Shown: positions 1-29,500, counted from the first letter of the stretch. The stretch is DNA of 64,000 nucleotides from Geotrypetes seraphini (GCF_902459505.1 NC_047094.1:25033241-25097240), one strand, 5' to 3'. Notes: a model not told the origin generated them from the sequence alone. A program made the numbers and translations.

Positions 1-120
1 CTTTTCAGCGCTATAGAAATAATAAATAGTAGTAGTAAAAAAAGGAAAAAGAAAAATAGCACATATACAAGGTTTCTGACCCATGATAAGTATTATAAAT
101 CCTAAAAGACAAAATTGCTG

Positions 121-171
121 TGGACCCGACACGGTCCGTGTTTTGGCTTAAAAGCCTTCTTCAGGGGTCCA
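121..171 (-). ncRNA. Hammerhead-ribozyme-like fold in a Penelope-like remnant
   Basis: Read on the minus strand from 171 to 121, the sequence has a 7-bp stem I (TGGACCC with GGGTCCA), then the core CTGAAGA (164-158), a hairpin of GGCT/AGCC type (157-145), an A-rich turn (144-141), a short stem III (CACGG/CCGTG) and a C at the expected cleavage position. This is the topology of the short-stem-III hammerheads known from Penelope-like elements. The junction next to stem II departs from the consensus core, so activity is doubtful. Flanking sequence is degraded. Confidence 0.5.
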
Positions 172-175
172 GGAC

Positions 176-775
176 GATGTCCGCACAATGGATAGAAACA
201 AAAATGGATGGTAAAATAAATTTGAACCTACTTGCTGCAGCCGCTTTCGTTTTCACTTCAGTTCCTTTTGGAGTACGTAGGTTCTCGTTTTAATTCCTTC
301 GGAAGGGAGTTCCATCACCTCGGAGACATCACCAAGAACATTCTTGTCCGAACGCTTTTGTATTTGATGTCTCTGTAGGAGGGTATTTCTAACAGGTTAT
401 TCTTGGCTCGAGCGCAGGGCGCGTGCTGGTGTATGCTAATGTAGTCTGGCTGCTAGATATTGCGGTTACATAGTAACATAGTAGATGACGGCAGATAACG
501 ACCCGAATGGTCCATCCAGTCTGCCCAACCTGATTCAATTTAAATTTATTTATTTATTTATTTTTTCTTCTTTGCTATTTCTGGGCAAGAATCCAAAGCT
601 CTACCCGGTATGGTGCTTGGGTTCCTACTGCCGAAATCTCCATTAAAACCTTCTGCGAGATGAACGATTTTGTGCATCAGCAACAAGATTTTGAATTTCA
701 CCCTGCTATCAATCGGGAGCCAGTGTAACTCTTTCAGTAGCGCAGTGGCACTCGTCTACCCCCGAGTTTCCAAGT
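176..775 (-). repeat. Degraded retroelement 3' region with a SINE-like insertion
   Basis: Two blocks (about 176-470 and 640-775) resemble LINE 3' untranslated sequence in antisense. The part at about 470-640 is a separate repeat that starts near a string reading ACATAGTAGATGACGGCAG and recurs in opposite orientation at 35480-35820 and, more diverged, at 26112-26350. No coding remnant is visible. Confidence 0.45.
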
Positions 776-960
776 TTATTGGTTTTTGATATACTCTTTA
801 TCTAAAATTGGCTAAACAGTTTACGATTCGTTTCATAAAATATAACTTAACATAAACATGAAATTAAAAGCATTGTATATAAAAAAAGAAAAAGGGGCTA
901 TAAGACAAATATAGCGCACATGAGTAATAGAGAAGAATACCAACAGACATCTGTATCTAA
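776..960 (-). repeat. LINE 3'-end fragment, antisense
   Basis: Begins with the CCAAGTTTATT type of start that marks reversed 3' ends of the L2-type LINE of this genome (compare 17472, 37002, 38845). The remainder is A/T-rich and degenerate. Confidence 0.45.
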
Positions 961-1094
961 GGCCCTCTTTTACTAAGGCGCACTATTAGCGCACGCTAAA
1001 TGCTAATGCGCGCATGTTAGTCTATGGACGCGTTAGCACGTGCTAAATCAATTAGCGCGCGCTAATCGGTTAGCGCACCTTAGTAAAAGAGGGG
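961..1094. mobile_element. Palindromic MITE, TTTTACTAAGG family
   Basis: A near-perfect inverted repeat with ends CCTCTTTTACTAAGG and CCTTAGTAAAAGAGG and internal TTAGCGCG-type repeats. The same family occurs at 9875-9989 and 41537-41664, with half a copy at 50216-50268. No coding capacity. Confidence 0.8.
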
Positions 1095-1387
1095 ATAAAT
1101 CTAAGATGAACATAGAACACGATACAGTATTATGTGTGCAAATAAGTAGGATTTAGTAAGAACATAGTACACGATACTAGTATTATATGTGTATATATGT
1201 AGGGTGATTGATTATGGTATGTAGCACCTTTACAGAAGCTCATGTAAACTGCATCTGAATTGACTCCCCAGTCATTAGTAGCGATATAGAAGCTTTCAAT
1301 AAATAATAAACAATGGTTGACATAGGCCTAACTCTAGGACGCCTAACAATGCCTAAGCAAGCCTAAGCACGCCTAGGCACCGCTATG

Positions 1388-1476
1388 CGGGATTCTATAA
1401 ATGGTGCCCAGTGGTTGATTGACAGCTACGCTGAGTGAAACTTACAATGTAGGCACCATTTATAGAATCAGGCCCC
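1388..1476. repeat. Hairpin MITE fragment, ATTCTATAAATGG family
   Basis: The left arm GGATTCTATAAATGGTGCC at about 1389 pairs with the right arm ending at 1476. It is related to the larger elements at 5543-6166 and 6372-6683, which share GGCGCC-rich interiors and TATAGAAT ends. Confidence 0.55.
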
Positions 1477-1825
1477 AAGTATCTGTATGCTTACTTTGTA
1501 GTTATGTAAGATGTCCTGCATGTTCAAGTTTCTATAAATTCTATTTGAGAGACACTCAATTCTTTTCCAGCCTGCAAACATGCAGAGGTTTCTTTTTTTT
1601 AACACCTGGGAGGAGAGCACGGAGCGGGAACAGAGAAGTAGATGCTTCCTAGTGAATTTCTAGCCATGGAAATCAGCTTGACGAATGTTTGGCATTTGTT
1701 AAAGTAAAAGTTGCTCCCAAGACGCTGCATTTAGATTGATTTTGCCCCCCGGGGCATCTTGGAGTATTTCATAAAAATGTTGCTTACACATGTCCCTTTG
1801 TAACTGGTTATTTCCTAGACCCGAG

Positions 1826-18702
<16,877 letters not shown>

Positions 18703-18955
18703 GGAGACAAGAGGCTCCAGAGGAAGGAGGGAGATCCACCGGACAGCTGGAGAAAAACCCCCATCTAGGACCTACAATATGGATGGCATCCAGCTTTTTA
18801 CCCCTTAGCTATTAATGAATGTGTTCTTTGACATATCTGTTGCTTAAGGAGGTACCAAGATGGAGGTTCAGTAGTATGTAAGACTTGGGCTGTAAGACAT
18901 TTCTCAGGTACTGCACTTAAAAATGATTCAATAAAACTAAGAGTAACTAGAAATG
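18703..18955 (+). terminator. OCM: OCM 3'UTR and polyadenylation signal
   Basis: An AATAAA hexamer lies at 18930-18935, about 230 bases after the stop, followed by a T-rich stretch near 18967-18975 that could be the downstream element. No repeat interrupts this interval. The cleavage site is inferred at about 18950. Confidence 0.75.
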
Positions 18956-19525
18956 AGTGAAACTTGTTTTTTTTCTTTAAGCTGTTTATTAATTTTTGAG
19001 CTTTATATTGGGCCCACTCTGAACTTTGTATGCCTTTTTACCCCTCTTTACCTCAGCATGTGCCTCTCTCTCACACACACCTTGCCTGGTATCTTTCTCT
19101 TCTTCTTCCTCTATCCAGTATGACATGTTCTCAACCTCTCTCCCTGCAAACCCAGCAGCACGAATCAGAATCCATTAACTCCTGATTCCTCCGATCTCTC
19201 TTCCAATTCATAGTCTCCCCCCCCCCCCCCATCAAGAAGAGCTTCACCTTCAGACCAGCGTCGGTCTCAAGCCCTCCTCCTTTGTCATCTCACCATGGGT
19301 GCATAATGCTGCTTGATCACTGAAGCTCTACAGCAGACACAATACAATGTCAACTGACTGTCTGTGTGCTGGGGATGAAAGTGCACAGTTCACCCCGTTC
19401 CCCTGCATTCCTGGCTGACAAATGGCTTTCCTTGGATTCTACATGGGCCAGTCAGGAGGTGGAGAGGTGGCTATTTTCCTTCTTTGGTTCTGTGGACTGC
19501 CTGTTTCAGAGTTGTAAGGTAGTGG
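18956..19525. other. Intergenic sequence, no feature found
   Basis: C/T-rich patches and a run of C (about 19218-19231). No repeat ends, coding stretch or RNA gene is recognised. Confidence 0.45.
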
Positions 19526-19850
19526 TTTAATCCAAGTTTAATAAAATTTGATATACCACTTAAAAATTGTCTAAGCGGTGTACATTACATTTTTTTAAAA
19601 ATATAAAAATTTGGGGGGGTATATAATTAAGATGTGAACCAAAACAAGACAGACTGAAACAAATAGGAAAGGAGGGTAAAACTTTAGTAGTAATAGGAAA
19701 GAAAGACACAGTGAGTTGACGCAGTGGTGGGGAGGGAAGATATGCTCTTGCTTATTTAAGGGGAGTTGGTGATCTAGGATGGAAAGGATATCAGATGACG
19801 TAAGCATCCTTAAATAATGATGACCATTGCAGAGCAATACCTAGGGTACT
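19526..19850 (-). repeat. LINE 3'-end fragment, antisense
   Basis: TCCAAGTTTAATAAAATTTG followed by ATATACCACTTAAAAATTG is the reversed L2-type LINE 3' end, followed by its untranslated region. Confidence 0.6.
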
Positions 19851-20394
19851 AGCCATCCAGTTCACCCCCATGTAATTCCAGCACTGATTTGTATTATGTA
19901 AAGGTCAACAAAAAGTGATGGAGAATTAGAAGGAAATAGAAATAGGTAAAAAAAATGTGGAGATTATATATTGGGGATGGAAGTTTTAAAAGATGGGTTT
20001 CTGTGCAGACATCTGCGCAGGCACAAACAGGTAAGACATAATGGCTTTTCTAAAATTGATATGTTTACATGCTGCACTGTTTACATATGGAAATACTGTA
20101 CAAGAATTCTAAAAAGACCTAAGGCTCAAAGGTTAGTGCTTAGTACCTTTTGACTCACCATAGATCCACCCTCATGCCATCAACCTTGTAGGATCCTAAA
20201 TTTAGGAATTCAGCTTTAGACAATTTTCAAAGGGGCCAAGATGCCCTCAAATCCTTCGAAAATTAGCCTATAAACAATTTCTTTTACAGCTGATTGAATA
20301 TTTTACAAGGTACACATGACTGGGGTAATTTTTTAATAGGTTACCTAAGTTGAGAGAAAAGAAGATGCCTTATTTCAATCCTATTTTATATAGA

Positions 20395-20600
20395 CACAGG
20401 CACCACACAGGAGAAGAATCAAGGAGAAGAGAGCAGAGGAACAATTCAGATCCAGTGACTTTGAACTCTACATTTGGTGCAGCGGCCTGCAAATCTGGGG
20501 AACTGGGTTCAATTCCCATTGCAGTTCTATATATGTAAATCACTCTTGATTGTAACCACAGAAAAGCAGTATGTGTGCACAGTAACATTACACCTTGAAG
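20395..20600 (+). repeat. tRNA-derived SINE
   Basis: A B-box-like GGGTTCAATTCCC at about 20506 is preceded by a GGTGCAGCGGCC segment. The tail reads GTAAATCACTCTTGATTGTAA...AAAGCAGTAT. The 3' part is joined to the TIR element at 20612, and the same junction recurs in inverted orientation at 27202-27439. Confidence 0.65.
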
Positions 20601-20611
20601 TCTATAAATGG

Positions 20612-21168
20612 AAGATTAGGTTCTTACCTTGATAATCTTCTTTCTGGTAGATGTGTCTGGGAGTTCTGACTATAGGTAATATCCCCCAAATTATGAGTTG
20701 TGTTGCAGAAGGATGAAATTTACATTCTGCAGCTCTGCCTCCTTCTCCATTAGCTGTAGTGCCCCCTTCAGTTTATATCAAAGTAATAAATCATCACTAG
20801 AACATAAGAAATAGGAAGAAGGAGTACTGGAATCATCCCCGATAGTATATTTCTGGTCTGCTCTGTAAGACAAAATTGAACCAAGTTAATCAACTCATAA
20901 TTTAAACCCAAGTGGAACGGACAACCCACCTGTCAAAGTGCAACCAGCACTAACACTTATGGAGCTCTGAGAAACCACTTTGGATTTTTTTTTTTTTTTT
21001 TACATTCAATATTTTATTCTTCATAGTAGACTGGCAGGAGAAGATCTCCAGCTGTAGACATACACTCTATCCAAGGCAGTAAGCAAGCAAATCCGAACTG
21101 ATAGCACAGGGTGTCAGACACATCTACCAGAAAGAAGATTATTGAGGTAACAACCTAATCTTCCATTC
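20612..21168. mobile_element. Non-autonomous TIR element, about 560 bp
   Basis: The left end GGAAGATTAGGTTCTTACC (then TAATCTTCTTTCTGGTAGA) is the inverted complement of the right end TCTACCAGAAAGAAGATTA...ACCTAATCTTCC. The interior includes GTGCAACCAGCACTAACAC, shared with 14593-14991. The superfamily is undetermined. Confidence 0.7.
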
Positions 21169-21273
21169 TGATACAATGAATCCAGGAGTCCTGACTATAG
21201 GTGACATACCTAAGCAGACTCCTGAGATTAGGGCAGCACAGATAAGCCTGCCCTTTAAATTAAGGACCCAAAG

Positions 21274-21600
21274 GCTGCAAGAACATAAGAAATGCCTCTG
21301 CCGGGTCAGACACGAGGTCCATCGTGCCCAGCAGTATCCTCTTGTGTTACCACATTCATGCTGTAAAACGTTGTAAATATTTGGAGAGTGGGCCACATAG
21401 CTGCACTACAAATCTCCTCAGGAAGAATTGCCCAAGATTCAGTTTAGTTTTATTTAGATATACCGCATATCGAACCATCTAGGTGGTGTACATATATATT
21501 TAAAAACAGAGCATAAGTGTTCAGGGTACTTAAAAATACAAATGATAGACAAAGACATAGTCAAGGTATGCTGATGAGATCGCCTGGAAATAGTCGCTTT
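21274..21600 (-). repeat. CR1-like LINE tip and L2-type LINE 3' end, antisense
   Basis: AACATAAGAAATGCC with GGTCAGACACGAGGTCCATC (21274-21345) is a CR1-like tip. From about 21438 TTTAGTTTTATTTAGATATACC starts another reversed LINE 3' end. Confidence 0.6.
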
Positions 21601-22120
21601 GAATGCTGGCTTCCCCAGTCTAGCAGCATTGGTGAGGAGGACAAAAGAATGATCTGAGAGATGGGTGGGGCCTTAGGCACCTGGGCCTACCTAAGATTCC
21701 GGTTGGCCCAGGTGTCTAAGGCCCCGCTCATGGGCAAGGCCTTAGGCACCTGGGCCAATCAGGCCTTAAGCCCATCCCCGGTTCATCCCACAATGACCAG
21801 GAAGGGGCAGGCCTGCCTCATTCCGATGGAGGTGGGCCTGCCGGACGGAGGGAAGACCCGGCCATCGTTACAGCCAGCCATTGTTATAGGTTAGAGGGGG
21901 AGTCCGGGGGGTTAGGAGGAGTTCTAGTGGGGGTGGGGGTGTCACAGAGGTCGCGGAATCTACGGTGGGGGTGGAGGAGTCATGGAATCTATGGAGGTTG
22001 CAGAATCTACAGTGGGTGGGGTTCCGGCAGGAGGGATTGGGCACCCTCCTGCCCGTTTGTTTGGGGGGGTGGACTGGCAGCCACAGCCGCTAAACTTATT
22101 GCAGCAGGGACATCCCAGTT
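21601..22120. repeat. GC-rich repeat-like block
   Basis: Contains internal repeats of CCTTAGGCACCTGGGCC (21668, 21748) and GGGGGTGGAG-type runs. It is probably a fragment of a DNA transposon, but no ends were found. Confidence 0.35.
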
Positions 22121-23199
22121 TGCTTTCTTGAACACTGCAACACAACAAATGGAGGATTTCAATGTATTGTCAATTCCTAGACAGAAAATACTTCTTGTCA
22201 CTGAATTTCTTTTTTAATAGAACATTGCATCTCTGTATACTTTATTAAAACCAGCTAATCATTAGAATATTTCTATTAAATCCCCATTTTCTTTCCTACT
22301 TTCTTGGGCTATTTTCAGAACATCTTAAGCTTTACTGTATGAAGTTTATGTTGCAGGCCCTTTTCTAAACTGTCTTCACTCTTTCAATATCCATAAGATA
22401 CAACCTCTAGAACTGCGTGAAAACTTCTATGTATGCATGTGAGCATACAGTTGTTTTTCCCTTGTTGCATTATGGTAAGCCCTTATACAAATACAAGATG
22501 GATTGACAAAGGAGTACCAAAACCTCTCACAACATTCCGTGTACCTAATTACTGGAAAGCCTGAGTTCTGCACAGATTATTATTCCCCAGAGCTTTATTG
22601 TTAATGTTTTTATCGTTAATATGTTGAAGACAAACTAGCTCAACCATTGTACCAGCCTGTCTGCTTTGTTTTGAATGCCTAGCAGAGCTTCCAAGTTACC
22701 TAGTTTCAGGAGGGAAATTTCAAGTCAAGTCCTAGATTTCTGACAACCTCATCTTTGTGCATTATGATTAGGGCAGTTGCTGATTTTTGCAACCCATCAC
22801 AACTACCACAGAGATGTCAAGTTACTCAGTTCCACACTGAAGATTTTGGGGTAGTCCTGGATTTCTAATTACCCCTTCATGGTGCATTACAAGACTTCAC
22901 TGATTTCAATGGGCAGGAGGAACCCACACTGCCTTGGGATCTAAGGTCAAAACCAGAACTGTGTAACTAGGCATCTCTGGCTGTGGGATTTACGTTCCTT
23001 GGAACTGGGTTATCTGGTATCCGTAAGATCAGGGCTACAGAATAGGTTCAATTCCTGAACATGACTGCCTACATGCTGTTAAACATACTGTTGTCCTTCC
23101 ATAAATATTTGTTCTAAATACATTGTTCGCTGAGTGCATTGTTTTTGTTTCCTGGTTAATAGGAATTACAGAATTTCTCGCTTGTTGCGCAAACGCATC
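22121..23199. other. Intergenic, mostly unique sequence upstream of CCZ1
   Basis: No recognised repeat ends or coding stretch. Short related stretches such as AGTTACCTAGTTTCAGG and AGTTACTCAGTTCCAC recur around 22690-22870 and again near 24600 inside CCZ1 intron 1, hinting at an old dispersed repeat. Confidence 0.45.
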
Positions 23200-23451
23200 G
23201 CAAAAAAAGCTACCGGACTTCGCACAAACGAGAACCCTTCCTTCCAAGCCCACCTCTTCGGCATCATAAGCCCGCGCCCAGCTCTGGGGCGGCGCGATGC
23301 AGTGACGTCAGCTTCGCCCTGCCCTGGGGAACCCCGGCAGTTGCCATTCGGGGCTGCGGGGCGGAAGTGCCGGAGTTATGCTAGGGTTGGGCGGCCCTTG
23401 AGCCGGTCCCTGTACCGCAGCGGTTCCCCCCCCCCCCTCCGGAGGTCGAGG
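23200..23451 (+). promoter_or_regulatory. CCZ1: CCZ1 promoter and 5'UTR, CpG-rich
   Basis: A sharp rise in GC and CpG directly precedes the start codon. Visible sites are a GC box GGGGCGG (23286-23292), a perfect CRE TGACGTCA (23303-23310) and an ETS-type CGGAAGTG (23362-23369). There is no TATA box. This is typical of a housekeeping promoter. The transcription start is not determinable by eye. Confidence 0.75.
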
Positions 23452-23541
23452 ATGGCGACGGCGACCCAGGAGAAACAGTCCGCCCCTTCTCTCTTGCGCT
23501 TCTTCGTCTACAACCCCAAATTCGGTCCGCGCGAGGGAGAG
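23452..23541 (+). CDS. CCZ1: CCZ1 exon 1
   Basis: Encodes 30 residues from MATATQEKQ to GPREGE, ending on a codon boundary before GTAGGT. The N-terminus is shorter than human, lacking the alanine/glycine-rich leader, but QEKQ and FFxYNPxFGPREG are conserved. Confidence 0.95.
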
Positions 23542-26500
23542 GTAGGTTGTAAGCGCCATCCCTTAGCTGTCAGTGCTGGTTTTGCTTCCGTGTCACTCGA
23601 GGCAAATCGTCGGGTTCACTGAAACAGGTTGACTCAGTGGTCTCCAGCTCCAACCCTTTGCAGGGCCACATTTGGGATTTGTAGGTACTTGGAGGGCCTC
23701 AGAAAAAAAATAGTTAATGTCTTATTAAAGAAATGACAATTTTGCAAGAGGTAAATCTCTTTATAGTTTATAAATATTTCCTTTTGGCTAAGTCTTAATA
23801 ATAATATTGTAATTTATAGCTAAAGAGACAGACATATGATCAAGAAACTGTTTTATTTTACTTTTGTGATTATGATTTAAAAAAAACATACCGAGGCCCT
23901 CAAAATAGTACCTGGCGGCTGTGAGTGTGAGACTACTGGGTTGACTTATGCATTGAAAACATCAAGTTGTGGGTCACGAATAGTGAGTGGCCTGGCCTGA
24001 TCATTGATGTCAAGGGATTTTTGACTCGAGCTTGTGCCCTTTTCAGTGGTAACTTAGCGGCTTACTTTCAGGTGCAGTAGTTGTTTCCCGGTAAGTTTGT
24101 ACCTTTTCATGTGCAGGAGTAAAACTGTGGAATGGCCTTGTTGGCCTAATTCGGAAATATGGTGATGGGAGTTCAGGAAACTGCTGAAAATGCAATTATG
24201 TGTTGATGCATTTCTTTGAGCATTTGACCTATTGTAAGGATTGAATCTTTCTGCTTTTGCTTTTATCTGTTCTGACCTGTATGTAACTTTATTGTAAACC
24301 GTTTCGGAATAAAACGGTATAGAAATTTTAAAAATAAATAAATACCTGAGCCATTGAAGAGTTAAACGACTTGTCCAAGGCCACAAGAAGCAGCAGTGGG
24401 ATTTGCACCCTGCTTTTCAACCCACTCCTGTAACTATTAGGCTACTCCAGTGTTCCTGCTTTAGTAGGGTTTGAATATTTCTCCATCCTCTGTATGTTTC
24501 AGAGGGTGGCCTGGCTGTGGGAGAAAGCCTTTAGAACTTGCTGTGGTAACCTGATGGCTTGAATTGGCAGGTATATAATGTGAGAGAAAGCAAGGTGCAT
24601 GGGATCAAGTTATCCAGTTCCATCAGATTAGATTTTAAGCTAGTGCTAGTTTCTGATAACCCTTTCATGGTGCATTATGGGACCTGCAGCACAAAATCAG
24701 GGGCTTCAAATACCACACTGTTTTGAATTGTAAGTTCAAAACTAGGACTGGCCAAAAAGTCTCCCTTCTGGAATTGTGTATATTGGCAGCACTGCCATCC
24801 ACCTGTGACAGACTCCTATTGTCTTTCTGTGGCCCAATTAACCTATCTACTGCTTTATCAAAATTTCAGTGATCAGTAAATTCTTTTGTAGTGAACCTCT
24901 CAGTGCAGATTATTATACTTATCCTGTTTGGAAGAGATGAAAGCATAGACTTCTGCCTTAAGACTTTTGTGTATATTATGGGGGGGGGGGGGGTTGCACC
25001 AAAATATAAAAGCTGCTGTCCACCATCATTACATTAACAGTTAAGATCATAAGCAACTGCAAGGTTTTGTAGTCCTCACACACTTGGAGGTTTGCAGAAA
25101 CTGTTCAGATTGCTGTGCTTATGAATTCTACAATTTAATTGATAGTTTAGTTGTTATATCTGTACTTTGCCTTAATTTTTCTTAATATTCAGTTTGTCAG
25201 ATGGTTGCTTGCTTGCTGTGGCGCATTTGTAATTCTTCATTTTTCTTCTTTTAATGTTTTTCTCATTAGGAAGAAAAAAAGATTCTTTTCTATCATCCAA
25301 ATGAGGTAGAAAAGAATGAAAAAATTAGAAATGTCGGTCTGTGTGAAGCAATTGTACAGTTCACAAGGTAGTAAGATGAAACATTTTTCCTTATATTATA
25401 AAACAGTTCACTGGTAATATATATAATTTGCCCCTAAATATCTTTTTTTTCCTACTTTTCCAGGACCTTTAGTCCTTCAAAGCCTGCAAAATCCTTACAC
25501 ACGTTGAAAAACAGACAGTTTTTTCATGAACCAGAAGAGAACTTTTGGATGGTCATGGTACTTCTTTGTAAAATATCTTGCTGCTCAATAGTTTGTGTTG
25601 TATTAGAGATGAAACTATTCCGTTTCTGAGTGATAAACTCAGCTCGGATCTTTTGCTCGGCTGAGGACCCTGCCCTGCCAGGCGGGACACCCAGCTTTTG
25701 AGCTGTTTCTGAATCCTTCACCATGGAATCAGAAGTATTGATGGAGCAGGTGACAGAAACACTACTGATCCACCCAAGAGCAACATTGCAAGTGGCAATG
25801 CTGCAGTCTGCTTCAGTACTTCGAAAGGGAGGCATTTGCAGAAAGTTGAATGGAAGGACTTCATACAGCAGTAAGAAAGGGAGGAAGATGATTTAATGCT
25901 GAAAATCAGTACGGCTACTATAGCCAATGTTTTCACAGTTTTCATCTGATTATTCTAAAATGCTGCAGTGAAATGCACAGTGGAATATTGTGCAATATTT
26001 AATGGTCTGATGTTTTAGGTTGTTCAGAACCCTACGATAGAAAAACCCAGCAAGGATGGAAGACCTGTAATAGAGTATCAAGAGGAGGAGTTACTGGTAA
26101 GAAACACTTTTGAGTAACATAGTAAATGACAGCAGATAAAGACTTAAATGGTCCATCCAGTCTGCTCGATAGTCACATGCCTTATAAATTTATAATTAAA
26201 TTGCCTTTTATTCTTTGATATTTCTGGAACATAGACTGTCCTTAGGTTCCAACTACTGGAGTTGCCATCCAAGCTCCTCCAGCCTATCCAAACCATCTCG
26301 TCATTTGCGGGATATGGGCCATAGAAGTCTGCCCAGCACTGTCCTCGTGTTCTAAATCAGTGATTCCCAACCCTGTCCTGGGGGACAAGCAGGCCAATTG
26401 GATTTTCAGGCTAGTCCTAATGAATATGCATGAGAGAGATTTGCATATAATGGAAGTGACAGGCAAGCAAATCTGCTCCATGCATATTCATTAGGGCTAT

Positions 26501-29500
26501 CCTGAAAACCCGATTGGCCTGGTGGTCCTCCAGGACAGGGTTGGGAACTACTGTTCTAAATTACTGGAGTTTCCATCAAAGTCCTCCCTGACCCATCTTA
26601 AACCAAATTGCCAAGTAAGGGACACAGACCGTGCGAGTCTGCCCAGTGTCAGCCTTACGTGTTCATTTTATAGCATTCCATTATCTAATTAGATCCGCTT
26701 TGTTCATGTCATGCTTTTTTGAATTTTGTCACCATTTTCGTCTCCAGGGTATTCCAAGCATTTGCTTAGAAGTTTTTAATGAGATTACAAACAAAGGCCC
26801 TGCCTCTGATCCAGGTAGCGGAGGTCTCCACTCCCCATACAATGAGGCTCAAGCTGTATTCGTTTTGGGGATTTCCAAATGAAAATTCCATTTTCAACCA
26901 GGCCATGCTATGAGTAGGGATGGTTGCCTGGAGGTGCTTGATTTATCAGCTACATGGATTCTAAATGTACTAAGTGATATTTAAGGGCAAAATTGAAGAG
27001 ATACTCTTAAAGCATGTGTTAAAATAGAATACAGGGTTATTATTGGAGATTCCAACTAGAGAATGACACAGGGACAAATTTTTCCCCATCCCCGTGGGAA
27101 CTCATTTTCCCATCCCATCCTGGAGAGTTCGATTCCTGTTCCTGCTCCATTCCTGCAAGCTCCGTCCTCATCTGCACAGGCCTCCTAGACACATCTACCA
27201 GAACTCATCTGCACAGAACTCCTAGACACATCTACCAGAAAGAAGATTATCAAGGTAAGAACCTAATCTTCCATTAATAGACTTCAAGGTGTAATGTTAC
27301 TGTGCACACGTACTGCTTTCCTGTGGTTACAATCAAGAGTGATTTACATATATAGAACTGCAATGGGAATTGAACCCAGTTCCCCAGGTTTACAGGCCGC
27401 TGCACCAAACGTAGAGTTCAAAGTCACTGGATCTGAATTGTTTAAAATCATAAATGTTCGAGGCTTGTGCAGTTAAGGCAGAGCTTACAGGAATCGGGCA
27501 GTGACCAGGACAGCGACAAAACTCATGGGGACGGGGAAATTGAGTTCCTGCGGGGAAAAATTTGTCCCCATGTCATTCTCTAATTCCAGTTATATCTGAG
27601 TTTGGAGGGAAGAGATCTAGATCAAGAATGTTTTTCAGTTGTGGCACCAATATGGTGGAATAGTTTGCCTGAGGAAATGAAGCTGGAGTCTGATGTCAAA
27701 ATCTTTTAAAAAAAAAACTGCTGAAAATGTGGATGTTAAAAATGTAGCAACTCGGTGGAATACAGGTGGGTGTTTTCTTAAAAAGATCTATAATTTAATT
27801 TTTATACTGAATATAGTTGATGTGCACCTGATATGTACTATAGTTTAGTTTTTAATTTGAAGTTATGGATTTGATTTTGAGTCTTTGTATTTTATGAATG
27901 TGAGTTCATGTAAACTGCCTTAAGAGGGGTTCGTTTACAAAGCTGTGGCAATATTCTTAGTTCACCCTTACAAGAGTCATTCCCACTCACTAAGGCCATT
28001 TTTATTGAGGTCATTAAAAATCCCTCTGATTTTCTATTTATTTCATTAAAGGCCATTTGTTAATGTTGCCATTAGCATGCATCCATTTTTAAAGATGATC
28101 ACGGGAGCATTTACCACCATCTAGTTTGGTTTAGTGTGTGGTATTGTAGATGGGTTAATTGGTTAGGAAAGAATGATACAGAGACAAATTTGTTCCTGTT
28201 TCCACAGGAACTCAATTTCATCATCCCCACGAGTTTTGTCGCTGTCCCTGCCCCATTCCTGTAAGCTCCTCCTTAACCGCTCAAACCTTGAACACATATG
28301 ATTTTAAAGGGTTTGAGGCTTGTGGAGATGAGGACGGAGCTTGCGGGAATGGGGCAGGGACAGGAAAAGAACTTATCAGGACGGGATGAGGAAATGAATT
28401 TCCGTAGGGACGGGGAAAAATTTGTCCCCGTGTCATTCGCTATTGGTTAGCACAGGAACATTAAATAATAGAAAAAACCCATCGTGGAGTTATATCCTGC
28501 CGAGATAGCTAATTTATTCAATTAATTCAATTACTGCCAGTCTAAATCTTTTTCATATATATATATGTGAATCTAAAGGGATAAAAAGCCTCAGAATATG
28601 GAGCAATTAACCCAACTGGGTTTCAAAAGTGAACAATTCACTCACTCCTGTTTAAATCATAGGCAATATACCCCCTTCCTTCCTATTTATTTAAATCTTT
28701 TTTTTATATAAATTACTTACTTATCCCCTTATTTTAAAAAAGTTGAGCATCAATGTCTTAATTCACATTAAAAAAAAATTATTATTTAATATTTTTGGAC
28801 CACATGGTCAGACAGTTAATAGATTTATTAGCACAGGAACAGCCACTCTCTACCCCTGACATGCCACCTTAAAAAATTACAAAAAAATATTTAATACTCT
28901 AACACAGGATGCTTTTGCATGTCCCACTTTAGGCCATTTTTGTGACGTTAGACTCACATTGGTGCCTAATGCAGCTTTGTAAAAAGCCACCTAAATGAAC
29001 AGTATAAGTAATATTTCATAACATATAAGACAATAATGGCATCTACAGTATTTACTATTTTTATTTTTTTATTAGGATAAAGTGTACAGTTCAGTGTTGC
29101 AGCAGTGCTACCGCATGTATAAGGTAATGTTAACTGCATCTGTTAGGATTTATAACTTGTTTTACAGTGGATCCATTATAAAGATTTTATGGGTTTATTT
29201 AGACCAAAATCTGTCACTCGATGCTCAAATTAATGCACTAGTTAGGAAAACTTGGTTTATGCTATGAAAGTTGCGATCGATTAGGGCATACTTTGATCAC
29301 TCCTCATTTAGACTACGGTATAATAATTTATTTTGAGTTCCCTGGATTATTGTAACATAATTTATCTAGCCTCCAGTAAAGAGGAAATCAAAAGGTTGCA
29401 GATCATTCAGCTGATTTTTCAACTTGAAAAAATGTGATCATGTAACCAAATTCTATTGGAAGCTACATTGGCTCCCAGTTGAGGCAAGAATATTATTCAA

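Noticed and set aside
25524-25945. Minus-strand open frames inside CCZ1 introns 3
   Set aside because: They overlap CCZ1 exon 3 and its intron in antisense, with no known domain.
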